Of a stretch of DNA of 64,000 nucleotides, positions 12,675-23,838 are shown piece by piece. How positions within the stretch are numbered: the first letter of the stretch is position 1; each line of letters starts with the position of its first letter. The position numbers and the translations under genes are program-made. The stretch is from Callaeas wilsoni. Taxonomy: Eukaryota > Chordata > Aves > Passeriformes > Callaeidae. Where the stretch lies: NCBI GenBank assembly GCA_013398955.1, contig VWPU01012204.1:1-64000 (forward strand), given 5' to 3'. A model generated the notes under the pieces. That model saw nothing but the letters and a program-made list of their open reading frames with translations. It was not told the origin of the DNA and did no database searches.

Positions 12675-14485
12675 CTGAAAAACAAGTTCAAGAGGAGCTG
12701 CGTAAATGGGAAAGAGCAGATTCTTTTCACATAAAATTGCAGACCTCATACCCCATTAATGAATCTAAAGGCAGGTACTAGTTCTGCCACTTTTTCTCGT
12801 ATTTAATAGCGCAAACTGCAGAGACTTGCTTTCTGAGGGGACCTGGATGGATCGTGTGAGGGAAACCAAGTACCTCAGACACATCTAAGTTGCTAACTTC
12901 CTGCTCTCGCGACCCAGCCTTAGGGCAATGCACACCATAAAACACTGTAAGCTCATGGGGGCAGCGGGCTGGACACACATCTGCAGGAAACTGGCTCCTG
13001 TAAGACGTTCCCTGACCAGCACTCTGCTCCTTCCCATATCCCCATCCCAGGCTTCAGCAGGGACAAAGCTTCAGTAGAAGCTGGAGATGATTCAGAGCTG
13101 TCTGGCCACAGCTACTCACAAGCTGAGTGATGCCCCTCAGGATGAGTTATGGGGCTATGTTACAAGCTTTTTTCAGAGCTCTTCTGTCAAATTTGGTTAA
13201 AATTGGCCAATGAGGTTAATGGTGAGGGAGATGAACTGACAGACACATGCATCACGGTGCTGCACAAAATCCTTTCCTTAGGAAGCCAGCCTAAAAATAA
13301 CACTCCATCTCCTGCTCGCTGTCAGTCTGTTTAAATTCACCACTTGCTTTTAAGGTTCCAACGGCATTTATCTGGCCAGTGCAGTTTATGTATTTTTTCC
13401 AACTTTACCCTTTTCTCAGCAACACAGAAGCACTCACCTGCCACGTGACACACGGCACCTGGTGGGTTACACCACAGCGGGAAAATGATCTGATGACCAT
13501 CAGGGCTTCTCTAAGTCGCCTGAAGGAATCTGCTTTTATTTTCACCCTGCTACTGCACTACCCTTAACCGAAGGACAATCCCAACTCGGTCCAATCTAAG
13601 TTCCCAAATGATAAGGCTTTGCTTGTGTACTCAGACCTCTCTGCAGAGCACACAGCTTTGCGTGAATTAACTCGTGCTCTGCGTCTGGCAGCTGTGACTG
13701 AAAGACAGGTGTCTCTTAGAGGAAGGACTGAGCTGAGAACTAATTCTGCTTGGTGATGGAGAGCCCTCTGTACCCTCCCAGCTGCCGCCCTCGCGGTGCC
13801 CCGCCGAAGGAGATGTGGATGAGTCAAACTGCAGAACACTTCAGCCTTGTGCTTAGGTACAGCATCGCTCTGTAACACTGCCTGTGCCACGAGAGCTTCC
13901 CGGGTTTTGAAGGACCGCAGAATCCCCCTTCAGCACACTTCCCATAAGCGGAGAGCTGCTTTGGAAGTGGGATGCTCTGACCAACTTGTTGCTGTGAGAA
14001 AGCATCTCAAACCCTCCTCTCCTCCCCACTCTGGCTTTTCCAGGGAAAAGTGGAGTTGGAAGACTAACCAGAGGGGAGGTGATGGCAGAGAACCTGCCGC
14101 TGAGGACAGGAATAGTGTGTCAGGGTACCAACCCGGGAGGCTGGGGGAAATCCTTTCCCACTGTGCCCTGGAGCTGGCGTGGCAGATGGGGTGGGAAAGT
14201 GGACAGGAGAGGATAAGGCTGTAGGTGCAGCCTGGCTAATGGGCAGCTGTGGTGAAGTGCCCACTGGCCCTGGCTTGACAGGGCCACATCCAAGCCCTGC
14301 TGTGAGATAATGGCACTCTCAGAGTCACTTCACCTGGCGAGGGCTCCCCACAGTCAGTGCCATGTGTGTCCAGGAGGGATCATAACAAGCCTTGCAGGCA
14401 CACAGCAATCCCATTTCAGCTCTGAAAACAGCCAGGGAAACGTGCAGGTTTTGGGAAGCAGCAGCAGCAGCAGCAGGCTCCTTAC
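12675..14485 (-). other. SLC24A3: SLC24A3 intron inside the alpha-1 repeat (1811 bp)
   Basis: This is a GT-AG phase 1 intron that splits a glycine codon in the middle of the alpha-1 repeat. It begins with gtaaggagc followed at once by (CTG)6. The remainder is unique sequence with nothing recognisable. Confidence 0.95.
14459..14476. repeat. (CAG)6 trinucleotide repeat, CUG in the SLC24A3 transcript
   Basis: Six uninterrupted cag units are present on the plus strand. In the transcript this is (CUG)6, starting 9 nt after the exon/intron junction at 14486/14485. Confidence 0.95.
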
Positions 14486-14570
14486 CTATGACAGATGTGA
14501 ACAGCTCGGGAGCGGAGCTTCCTGCTGCCATGAAAGTTGCCCCAGCCACATCCTCGCTAAGATGCAAGCG
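14486..14570 (-). CDS. SLC24A3: SLC24A3 (NCKX3) exon, alpha-1 repeat first half
   Basis: This 85-nt exon encodes RLHLSEDVAGATFMAA, then GSSAPELFTSVI plus the first base of a glycine codon. On the minus strand the acceptor is tttctctgcag and the donor CATAG|gtaagg. It carries the first half of the alpha-1 repeat, one of the two inverted repeats that form the ion-binding site of Na+/Ca2+ exchangers. The glutamate in SAPEL is the family's ion-coordinating acidic residue, and GSS(A/T)PE is the signature. SLC24A3 has APELFTSVIG here, while SLC24A4 (from memory) has TPELFASVIG, which supports NCKX3. The intron after it is phase 1 and splits the glycine codon GGT. A (CTG)6 run lies in the intron 9 nt beyond the donor. 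A long plus-strand open frame that overlaps this exon is a shadow. Confidence 0.97.
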
Positions 14571-17500
14571 CTGCAGAGAAACACAGAGTCACTGATTACC
14601 ACACTGAGCACTGAAGGAATTCCACTCCCAACGCTGAACTGCCTGCCGAGAGCGGACACCTGTAAAGTTTTGTGTAAACGAAGCTTAAGTGTAGGGGAAA
14701 AGTCACCACAGGCTCTGGCTAGCCAAGTCAGCATCCCTCGGCAGAGAGGGCGGGTTATGCCAGTGACACCTTCAGAGAGGAGGGAAAGGGCAGCATTCCA
14801 GACAACAGGAAGGCAGCTTCACCACCACGTGTCTGTCTGCTCCAGGACCCCAGCAACATACACCTTATCTCTTCCCCTTTGGCCCGTAAAGGCCAGGGCT
14901 GGGGCTCAGGCTTGGTTCACCCCCAGCCACCTTCCCTGGTACGACTTCTGCCTTGGACATTTACCCTCTCCGTGCCCCCTTTCCCTGGACTACATCACTT
15001 GCATCCTGTACCTGTCCCTCAGCAGCACCCAGGGACTGTCTAAAAAAGGGGGGCTTCTGGAAGGGAAAGGACCCACTGTTCTACAAAAACTTCATCGGCG
15101 TATGCTGCTTCCAAAGATTTCCTCGGTTAATTCCACCCGCTACGCTGTCTGCACTCCCACTGCTCCATCTGCAGCAGCTGCTGCTCAGCAGATGCCACAA
15201 GGCACCTTCCCCTGCTGAAGAGGAGCAACAAGCAGCCCCTGCCATACGGCCACCACCCGGAGCTGTCACCACAGCACGGCAGCGGCTGCCACTGTGCGAG
15301 CACACCGAGGGCAGCCAGGAGCAAGGGGAAGGCAGCCCGGGGTGCTGGGAAGCGTCTCTGGCAGAGCTGGCTTTGGAGGCAGCCCCCCCAGCCTGGCTGG
15401 GGAAACCTCCCTCTGTCCCCGTCCCCCTGCAGCACTGCAGGGCTCCTCTGCTGCTTCATCCTTGCCAAAGTGAGACAAGAGCGCAGAAATCCTCACAGCG
15501 GCCTTTCCTGAAGCTTCCACAACGGATATTCCCAGCCCCTGAGGGAGGGGAACTCTATCCACTGACCGTACATAGGTAAGAACCCTTCACACAGAAGTTA
15601 TGGGGACAAGGGAAAAGGACAGGATGTGCCCTCACCAGGAATGCCTTTGAAGCAGAAGACCACGGCATTGCTGGAGTGATATAAAAGCTTGTGGAACCCG
15701 GTAAAATACAGCTTTATGGAAAATGATTTTAAACAGGATTAAAACTATCATGAAAGAAGTTCACAGGACCAGAAGCAGACCCCTAAAGGCCAGGTTCTCC
15801 TGCAGGATGCTCTGTGAAACTATGGAGACAGCCATCCTACAATAGCTGCTGGAACTCACGGTGCCTCTTGAAAGCAAAGCCACCAGCCAAGGAAACCAGC
15901 TGTCCTGACTTCCTGGGGGGGTGGTTTAATTCAAAGCTCCAGTACGTGCCCTCGAGGACGGTTTCTAGAGAATTCACTGAAAAGCACATGATGATTAAGC
16001 TGATATAACAGAGCAGAAAACAGCGCCCTGCGTGGGAGGCAAAAATGTATTTGCAGACAAATGTTTGCCAATGATGTCATGTAAATGCTCTGTAACACCA
16101 GGAATGGAGCAGCCAGGCAAGCACAAGTAGAAACTGCTCCAGAAAACAAAATAATATCAGGGTTTTGTTCTAAGCACATCTGAACTAACACAGAATGTGA
16201 AGGTCTACCATAGCGAGGATTCTGGAGCAAATTCCCATGTCAACACACATTTGGGAGAGCGAATGGCTTGTTGGTTCAGCTCAACAACCGCTTCCCAAAC
16301 TAGATGGAGCTAAGCCAGAAAAAGGACATTTGTTTTAGAATCAGAGCATCTAAACTGTGAACAGATGTAGAATAACTACTGGTTGATCTTCAAGGCCAAA
16401 AAAGCCTTCAGGCAGGAGGCCTGAATTCTTAGTGCATAAAATACATAAAAATATTTGAATGTCTCCAAACATCACCTGCGGGGTGAGAAAAGACTTTTCT
16501 GGGAGACAATCAAGCAGGAGCAATAGAACAGTTAAAGTCTGATCCATTTACATGACCCATTTTGATAATCCCTAATGCCACAGCACCTTTCTCCCGGACA
16601 GTAACTTCTCCATACAAGTACTCCAGATCTGGTTTTCAATTGCTAAGCTTTCTGTTTTACACACAGTTGAACAGAAATCATTATCATCATCTTATTGGTG
16701 GTGCTGGATAACAGAATGGTTCAGAACCCCTGAGGCACATGAGGAATTGTTGTGTACCATTGAGAAGACAACAAATAACCAAAAAAGCAGAGATCTGGGC
16801 AAGTGAAATCTGCCTTCTAGGGCCCAGGGGCTTGCAAATACTGCAGTAAATGACACAGGCAGGGTGTTTGCTTTTTAGACCCCAGATGTCCACACAAACC
16901 CGAGCACATCTGAGAATTTGTGAGAAGAACAAATGGCACCACAAGGCCGGCACTTGTTTGACCAGCTTCTGGGGCAGGCGGAGACACACAGACCCTGCAC
17001 GTGCAGAGAATTAACGACCGTGACAGAGCCCCTCGCTTACCACCATGAAGTTTACCACGGGTGAAGTCAGAAGCCGTTGACACTGTGCACAGTGTTATCA
17101 TCATTCATAAACGCAGTCAAGGATCAACTTTTCTCCTGAGCAGTGCAGGAAATAGAGGCGCTGGGAAGCGATGGAGCTTGTCCACGGCCACTCGGAGCCC
17201 CTGGCAGAACTGTGACAGGAGCTGGTGCTCCACGGACCCAGGCCAGGCCTCTGGCCATGAGGGAGGCTCAGTCAAAACACGCTCATGGGTGGTGTTTGAT
17301 GAGCGCTCACTCAAGAGAAGTAACAATCTCCCTCCACCTCCTGTGCCCCTGTGTCCCTCTGGATGGCTGGCCTGCCCTTGGGCACACTGACAGCACCCCG
17401 AAATGCAAGCCTGGACACTGGTCGCTCAGCTCAGGTTTTGTTCATCCACAGCGACCTGAGCCAGCTCCCAGAGCCACATTTCCCAGCGAGGTGCACTTGC

Positions 17501-18954
17501 CTGGGAGGGGAGGGTGGAAGAACTCAGCGTGTCTACATTCCCCAGCATCTCCCAGCCCCACGTCCCCACCGGTGTTCCCTCTCCTGAACCTTGCAGTGGG
17601 GTTCCCCAGATTCAGCCGCAGAGGGTGCAGCAACTTTGCAGGACAGAAGCTCCTGCCCCGTGTTGTTACCCTTCAGTTGCCTCTATACTTAAGCACCAAA
17701 ACAGTGGAATTCCCTGGGGGCTTTTTTCCTTCGTGATGCAAGAACGGCTTGCACAGCAGCGTGCTGAACTACAAATATCAGGTTAGTTTAGAGACAGCTT
17801 CCATCAGAGCTGTCAGCACACACGACTTGTCCTGCCAACTTCCACATCTCTCCCAGGGCCAGCACAGCCCACGCCCTGACTGGTGACACTTGTACCCAGG
17901 CACAGGGGCAGGCGTCTTCTGCAAATGAGACAGACCTCTCACTGCCAAGACCAAACCATATTTTCCACACACAAAGATTTCACTGCTGGGAACTGACAGC
18001 GGGCACGGCTCGCAGTAACTTTGGGCATGCGGTCTGTGTTGGCTCTGTAGCTGTCTGAGCTGATTTAGGATGAAATGTACTCCTTGTCTTCTAAAATTTA
18101 GGCGTCCCGACCTTATCAAAGAGAAACGGAGTCCCTTGCAATTGCTGGAAGCATTCACAAGCTTCTTTACAGCTGACCTAGCTGTCCCTGCTGCTTTACA
18201 ACTTACACCCACACAACACAAGGTATGACAGTCATGACTTCGAGGGCAAGGTGCAAGATCCGCGATTTCTACCGGGATAAATCACCAGAGGTTTTTTAAA
18301 TTTGTGTCAGCTAAGGCTAGGGCCTGGTGTCTCTGCAGAGACATCTGCAAAGACACACAAACGAGAGGCAACAGCAGCCAGCACAGTGTGAACGCCTGGA
18401 ACACCTGGAGAGCCTGTCCTGCGAGGAAGAACACGGAGCTGAGCCAACGCCACGCACCGTGCTGAGCAACAAGACGGAGCTGAGCCAACGCCACGCACCG
18501 TGCTGAGCAACAAGACGGAGCTGAGCCAACGCCACGCACCGTGCTGAGCAACAAGACGGAGCTGAGCCAACGCCACGCACCGTGCTGAGCAACAAGACGG
18601 AGCTGAGCCAACGCCACGCACCGTGCTGAGCAACAAGACGGAGCTGAGCCAACGCCACGCACCGTGCTGAGCAACAAGACGGAGCTGAGCCAACGCCACG
18701 CACCGTGCTGAGCAACAAGACGGAGCTGAGCCAACGCCACGCACCGTGCTGAGCAACAAGACGGAGCTGAGCCAACGCCACGCACCGTGCTGAGCAACAA
18801 GACGGAGCTGAGCCAACGCCACGCACCGTGCTGAGCAACAAGACGAGCAGCACGAGCAACGCTGCAGGACAGCCGTAAATACACCCTCGCCACGGCCCGG
18901 GGCTCTGCAGAGCTGCTGTGCAAGCAGCACGAGGAAGGAACACCCAACGCTTAC
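14571..18954 (-). other. SLC24A3: SLC24A3 intron between CDDFFVPSLE and SEDVAG exons (4384 bp)
   Basis: This is a GT-AG phase 0 intron (donor gtaagcgttg, acceptor tttctctgcag). Its donor-proximal part holds the 41-bp minisatellite at 18433-18842. The remaining 3.8 kb shows no recognisable repeat or exon. The several-hundred-codon plus-strand frames near 14.3-15.6 kb have no matching family features. Confidence 0.95.
18433..18842. repeat. 41-bp minisatellite, ten head-to-tail copies
   Basis: The unit starts acggagctgagccaacgcca and has a period of exactly 41 bp. Unit starts are at 18433, 18474, 18515 and so on to 18802, and I see no differences between copies. The array begins 112 nt downstream (in the transcript) of the donor at 18954. 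The unit has no stop codon in any minus-strand frame, so it creates long artificial open frames. Confidence 0.95.
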
Positions 18955-19029
18955 CTCGCAGATCTTTTCCAGCGAGGGGACGAAGAAGTCGTCGCAGACG
19001 ATCGCCAGCGCGTAGAACATGTACACAGC
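18955..19029 (-). CDS. SLC24A3: SLC24A3 (NCKX3) exon, first conserved membrane region
   Basis: This 75-nt exon (25 codons, phase 0 at both ends) reads AVYMFYALAIVCDDFF followed by VPSLEKICE. On the minus strand it follows a pyrimidine-rich tract ending ccttgcag and is followed by the donor GAG|gtaagcg. The segment is one of the most conserved stretches of the K+-dependent Na+/Ca2+ exchangers: a hydrophobic helix (YMFYALAIV), then the acidic CDDFFVPSLE motif that leads into the alpha-1 repeat. The previous exon ends in C and the next begins RLHLSEDVAG, so the spliced protein is continuous. The reading frame does not stop at the donor: it stays open for about 215 more codons into the intron, through a 41-bp minisatellite (see findings). 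Normal splicing is far more likely, because the donor is strong and the protein downstream matches the family. Confidence 0.96.
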
Positions 19030-19264
19030 CTGCAAGGAGAGGAGAAAAGGTTGAGTCTGGACACCGCCACACAGAACTGAACGGCAGCACCCCGACGCAT
19101 CTCAGGTTTGATTGGGTATGGACTTTCCAGGAAAATAAAATGCTCTTGCAAGAACAGTTCATAGAGCTGTCTGGGATTTATTTGAAAGATCGTGAAGTAT
19201 TTATTCAAAAGTTCTTACAAACTATCAAGAGCTTCCAACATTTTGTTTTCACTGCAAAGATTGC

Positions 19265-19286
19265 TTTTTTTTTGCTTTTTTTTTTT
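19265..19286. repeat. Poly-T pair (T9 and T11 separated by gc)
   Basis: This is a homopolymer stretch followed by aaattctctgg. No adjacent retroposed sequence was recognised. Confidence 0.8.
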
Positions 19287-20734
19287 AAATTCTCTGGACA
19301 TTGCTAAGCTACACTGAAGTATTTTTGCCTTCCTTCTTTTCCCCCATTGTGCAGTGCAAGGCTTTTTTATCACTGTGTTCTGTGAAAATCTAAACCCTGG
19401 AGGAATCATTTTTGAAATCCAGTGTTCTGAGAAAGGGGAAAGGAGCTTGTTTTCTGCAACTGAAGCGCCCTGCCATGTCACTTGGGTCCCAGTGGTAAAT
19501 CTTGCTGAACTTCACATAGGAACAAATGAAACCAAGGGGGAAACACAAGACTCGAAAGGACACCGAGCCAATCAGCTCTTCAATTTCACGTGAGAAGCAC
19601 TTAGTCTGGGTTTCTGTGCTATTAAACTCAGTGTGCTGGGGCCTGATCTCTGCCCCAAGAGGCAAAGGGCACAGCGTGGCTCACATCCACCAAGCAAAGC
19701 CCTCCACCTCGACACCAAGACTGCCACTGGACAGGAAAAGGCCCGCTGGCATAGGGGCAAACCGGGGGAAAGCACGCCAGGTCCCAGCAGAGCGCGGCCC
19801 CACAGCCGGGCTGTCTGCCTCCCAGCCCGCCCTGGCTCTCCGGCGCGGGCACGAGGGAGGCCACGCAGGCTGCTCCGGCACCGCTCACGCCAGCAGGCCC
19901 GCGGGGAAGGAAGGGAGCCGGGAACAGCGAGGGGCGGAGGAGCAAGGGCGGGAGCCCAGCAAAGCTTTAAAGCCAGGGAGCAGCCGGGCAGGGGGAGGGA
20001 AGCGGGACGGCACTCTCTGGGGATCCGCGTCCTGCAGAAGCTCAGGTGATGGGAGGAGACCAGGGTATTTTCTTCTGGAGAAGAAAGCAGCAATAAAAAT
20101 GGCCTTCAGGATTTTGTTCCTGTTTTGATTTTCCCGGAACACGTTTAAATCCCCCAACCCCATCAAAAACACAGATTCTAATTTGCCAGAATTACAATTT
20201 TCCTGCAAAAACCCTGTAATTACTGTACATCTCAGCCATGAAAACTTTTCGACCTCAAAAATAATTCAAGTGTAATTTTTTTTCAGGATTAGAGATGGGA
20301 TTTTCATCGTAACAAACGATTTTGACACAATCTTGAGGAATACGTGCCAGAACGTCACTTGGACAGTTTCTGTGCTTCTTTGTCCCTCATCATAAACATG
20401 ACTAAGTGTAACTTAGGCTTTTTGAAAATCTTACGCTGCAAAACAGCCCCGAGGACTACAAGAGTAAGCAAAACGCCAGGTCTCCAGCTCTGCTGGGTGC
20501 AGCAAAGAACCTGATCTTGCAAAGGGAGCACCAGCTGCTGACACAACACCAACTGCATGAACAGAGATAAAGGAAGAAAATGGCTCGGAGGCATCATGCA
20601 TCATAGGAACAAGGATCAGAGAGCTCTGGGGCCAAATTCCATTGGAATACAATGGATAGCGGGTGCCTAGCTTCAGCCTGGATTTTTGATCTGCTAATCA
20701 TATTAATCTGCAGCGGGTCGTGCCCTCGCTGTCC

Positions 20735-21035
20735 CGCCCACACACACAGCAATGCCTCTGAAGAGCGCTGATCCGTCCATCGGCATCGTCCCCGCAAAGC
20801 GAGCGCGTCCTCTCCGTTTGACGCGCTCCACGCCCACGGAGCGCAGGGCTCGGCCTGCCTGCTGGGCTTCCTGCACTCCCAGGGGCAGGCAAGGAAACGG
20901 GGGCCAAGGGGGGACAGCCGCCCACAGCAGCACGAGCCCCAGAGCCCAAGCAGCCCAGCCCCGATGCCCCGCCCGTGGCACACTCTCCCTCAGACGATGC
21001 CGAGCTCCGCGGCGCTCACCGGAGGCACCGGGGCA
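20735..21035. promoter_or_regulatory. CpG- and GC-rich block within intron
   Basis: CpGs are frequent (cgatccgtccatcggcatcg style runs, gagcgcgtcctctccgtttg, ccgagctccgcggcgctcac). It lies 1.7 kb upstream of the AVYMFY exon in the transcript. No start site can be assigned. Confidence 0.3.
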
Positions 21036-23510
21036 GGACACTCACCACTTTTTCAGTTTAGAAAATCCCCTCTCTGAATTTTCATACGCACGTTCAAATG
21101 GTCCCCGGGGAGGGTTTGTGTCCCTTCCAGTGCAGGCGAGACTGCCAAAGCATCTCCACGGCCCAGCACCCATGGGCTGGCAATGAAGTGGAATCTGAGG
21201 GCATCCCGGTTTTTAGAGGGCACAACAACAACCTTCAAGGGTGACACGGGAATCTTCTTTTGTGCACCCATGCTTTCTCATTAGCAGCATGAGGTACAAG
21301 AAGAAAGGCAAAAAGGGGACTGAAATGAGTAAGGAATGGAAAATCAAATGTGAAGGAACCCCCTCCAGGCTCTCACTCATCCCCCCGGAGGCATGGGGAC
21401 TGGCTCCCGCTGCAGGAGCTGGAAGCGTGGAGCCAGAGCCGCTGCACTCCTGGGGATGATGGCTAACACCAGCTCCGACCCGGCTGAGCCCACGGGAGCT
21501 GCACAAGCCAGCATTTACTTTCGTGACCTCGTCACAAACCTGGTTTTGGCTGTGGGTCTTCCCTCATTTTATTCAAGTGGCTTGAGTGCAATAAAGTGTA
21601 AAGTGTCAGAATCTCAGGAGCTAGTGCCTAAACCCCAGCCTTGTTCACAGACTAAACCACTGGAAGCAACCCAAAGTCAGTGAACACATGAGGACAGTGT
21701 TACTTCCTTGGAAGTTCTTAGCAGCTTTTTGGTGGGGCTTTTCTTGTTTGTTTGCTTTTTAAACAAACAAAACAAAGCAATGTTTAGAGTTTGGGCCAGC
21801 AGGAGCACAACCAAAACATTTAATTTCATGTCAAGCCAGACTCGGAAAGAGACCAGTGACCAGTGGGGGCTTTTTTATGCAAGAGAGAGGAAGGCAGCAG
21901 CATCAGGGAGGCCAGTCCCGTGGGGAGCCAACAGCATGGCTGAGACACTCAGCAGCTGATGAGCTGGTATCATCTTCCATCTAAGTTATCCTGGGATTCC
22001 ACCCAGGAGTCCCTCGGATTTCCCCTTCAGCATACACCCTGTCCTTGCAGGCACCACGGGAGCAGCAGCTCCGGAAAGGAGCAGGGCAGCGCGGACTGAA
22101 GCCCGTTCCAGCTGAAACTGCCACCGGGAGTTAAGGAAGTGGTTGGGGGACACAGAACATGGCCTGTGCAATGGCAGCAGAGCACAATGTGGGGGACTCC
22201 ACACACAAAATAAGGCTCTGCCCCAGCACCACTCGGTTGTGTCCAGCTCCAAGTGGTGATATGGGAGTCTTTAGCCAGGCAACACACCTGAAAAACACAC
22301 TCACTCCTCCTCCCCTAAAGGACATTAAAAAATTAGGAAAATGCGATGGCCCTGCGTAAAAGGATTATAAATGCCAGATTAAGTATCGCATTAGGACTGA
22401 TTTTAAAATGATGATTCTAACAAACAAACATGCAGCCTCTGCATCAAAGGTGATGAAGTATCTTACTCAAAATACCTGTTCCACTGCACAGGACAGAAAT
22501 GGTCATTTTTCATGTTTGCCCAGCAGTCCTTTGAGCTTCCCATGACAGTCTTCATACTCGAACTACAACTCGCTTCGCTGAGCTGAAGAAGCTTTTCACA
22601 AGAGAACATAATGCTGTAGGAGCAGCAATCCCTATAGCCCTGCCCTACAGAACAATGGCTGAGGTGGCTGTCCCTGCTGCTGCCCCACAGACCCCCTGCC
22701 CCAGGGGCAGAACTAGCAAGGGGCCACCCCTGAAACCACGATAACCAAGCACAGGGTTTTCCTCAACTCTGACTGCACCACAAACCCACCTGAACCTCCG
22801 GTGTTGGAGGGAAATTAAAAAACCCCAACCAAAGCAGGAAGCCCCGGAGCCCAGGTTTACTCCGGCCAGCAGCCTGTGAACCGCGATGTGCCCGGCAGTG
22901 CTCCCACAGTACCAGCACGGAGAAATAACCCCCAAGGAGACAGCTCCGTGCTGCAGGAATGAGATGTGCCTGGGTACTGACCCGATGCAGAAATAGGTAG
23001 AGACAGGACCCGGCCAGGGCGACCTACATTTCCCGGGAGCGCCTCACGGAGGGAGGCAGGTGCCTGTTAGAGCCCCCCGTTCCCATGGCTACAGGAAGCA
23101 GAGAGAGGCAAGCCAGGTGCAGGAGGGATGGCTGAGCACAGACACTGCTCCTCCACCCTGCTCAGCGCCGAGGGCCCAGCTCTGCCCAGGGACAGGCTTA
23201 ACTCTGACCATGCGCAGGCTCCTCACGCTGGCAACCCGACGTGTCCTGGCACTGCACTTCAGATTTGCTGGAGGAAGCCGGGAAAAGGGGAAGCAACTGT
23301 CAAAAACACCCTGATAATGCAGAGACCCAAAGCCCCCATTCTCAGCTGTCAGCCAACACCTTGGCAATTTCTCAGCAAAGCCATTTCCCTCCCGTCTCGA
23401 GGGGGTAACGGGTGCCAGCGCCCCTGAGCACGACAGAGCTGAAGATCCGCACGGGGACATCAGCTGGAACAAACTGAAAACCAGGAAAAGGGCAAGAGAA
23501 CAACTACACG

Positions 23511-23838
23511 GCCTTCCAGTACCCAAAGGGATGCAAGAGAGCTGGAGAGGAATTTTGACAAGGGCCTGGAGTGACAGGATAAGGGGGAATGGCCTCACGC
23601 TGACAGAGGGCGGGGTAGATTGGGTGTAAGGAAGAAATTGCTCCTTCTGAGGGTGCTGAGGCCCTGGCACAGGTTGCTAAGAGAACCTGTGGCTGCCCCT
23701 GCATCCCTGGAAAGGTCCACGGCCAGGCTGGACGGGGCTTGGAGCAACCTGGGACAGTGGAAGGTGTCCCAGCCTGTTGCAGGAGAGTGGGAACTGGATA
23801 ATGTGTAAGGTTCCAATCCCAGCCAGTCCACGATTCTA
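23511..23838 (+). mobile_element. CR1 LINE 3' end, plus strand
   Basis: The sequence follows the CR1 3' end in order: ccttccagtacccaaaggga, gctggagaggaattttgaca, agggcctggagtgacaggat, then agaacctgtggctgcccc, caacctgggacagtggaagg, and a terminal cacgattcta. It is about 330 bp long, 5'-truncated as usual, and antisense to SLC24A3. Confidence 0.92.

Noticed and set aside
14310..15218. 302-codon open frame on the plus strand
   Set aside because: It runs antisense across the SLC24A3 exon at 14486-14570, has no recognisable domain, and its composition (Ser, Pro, Leu, His) is that of random GC-rich intron.
18282..19162. Three overlapping minus-strand frames of 221-281 codons
   Set aside because: They are produced by the 41-bp minisatellite, which lacks stops in all minus frames. 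Only the 25 codons at 18955-19029 are supported as coding.
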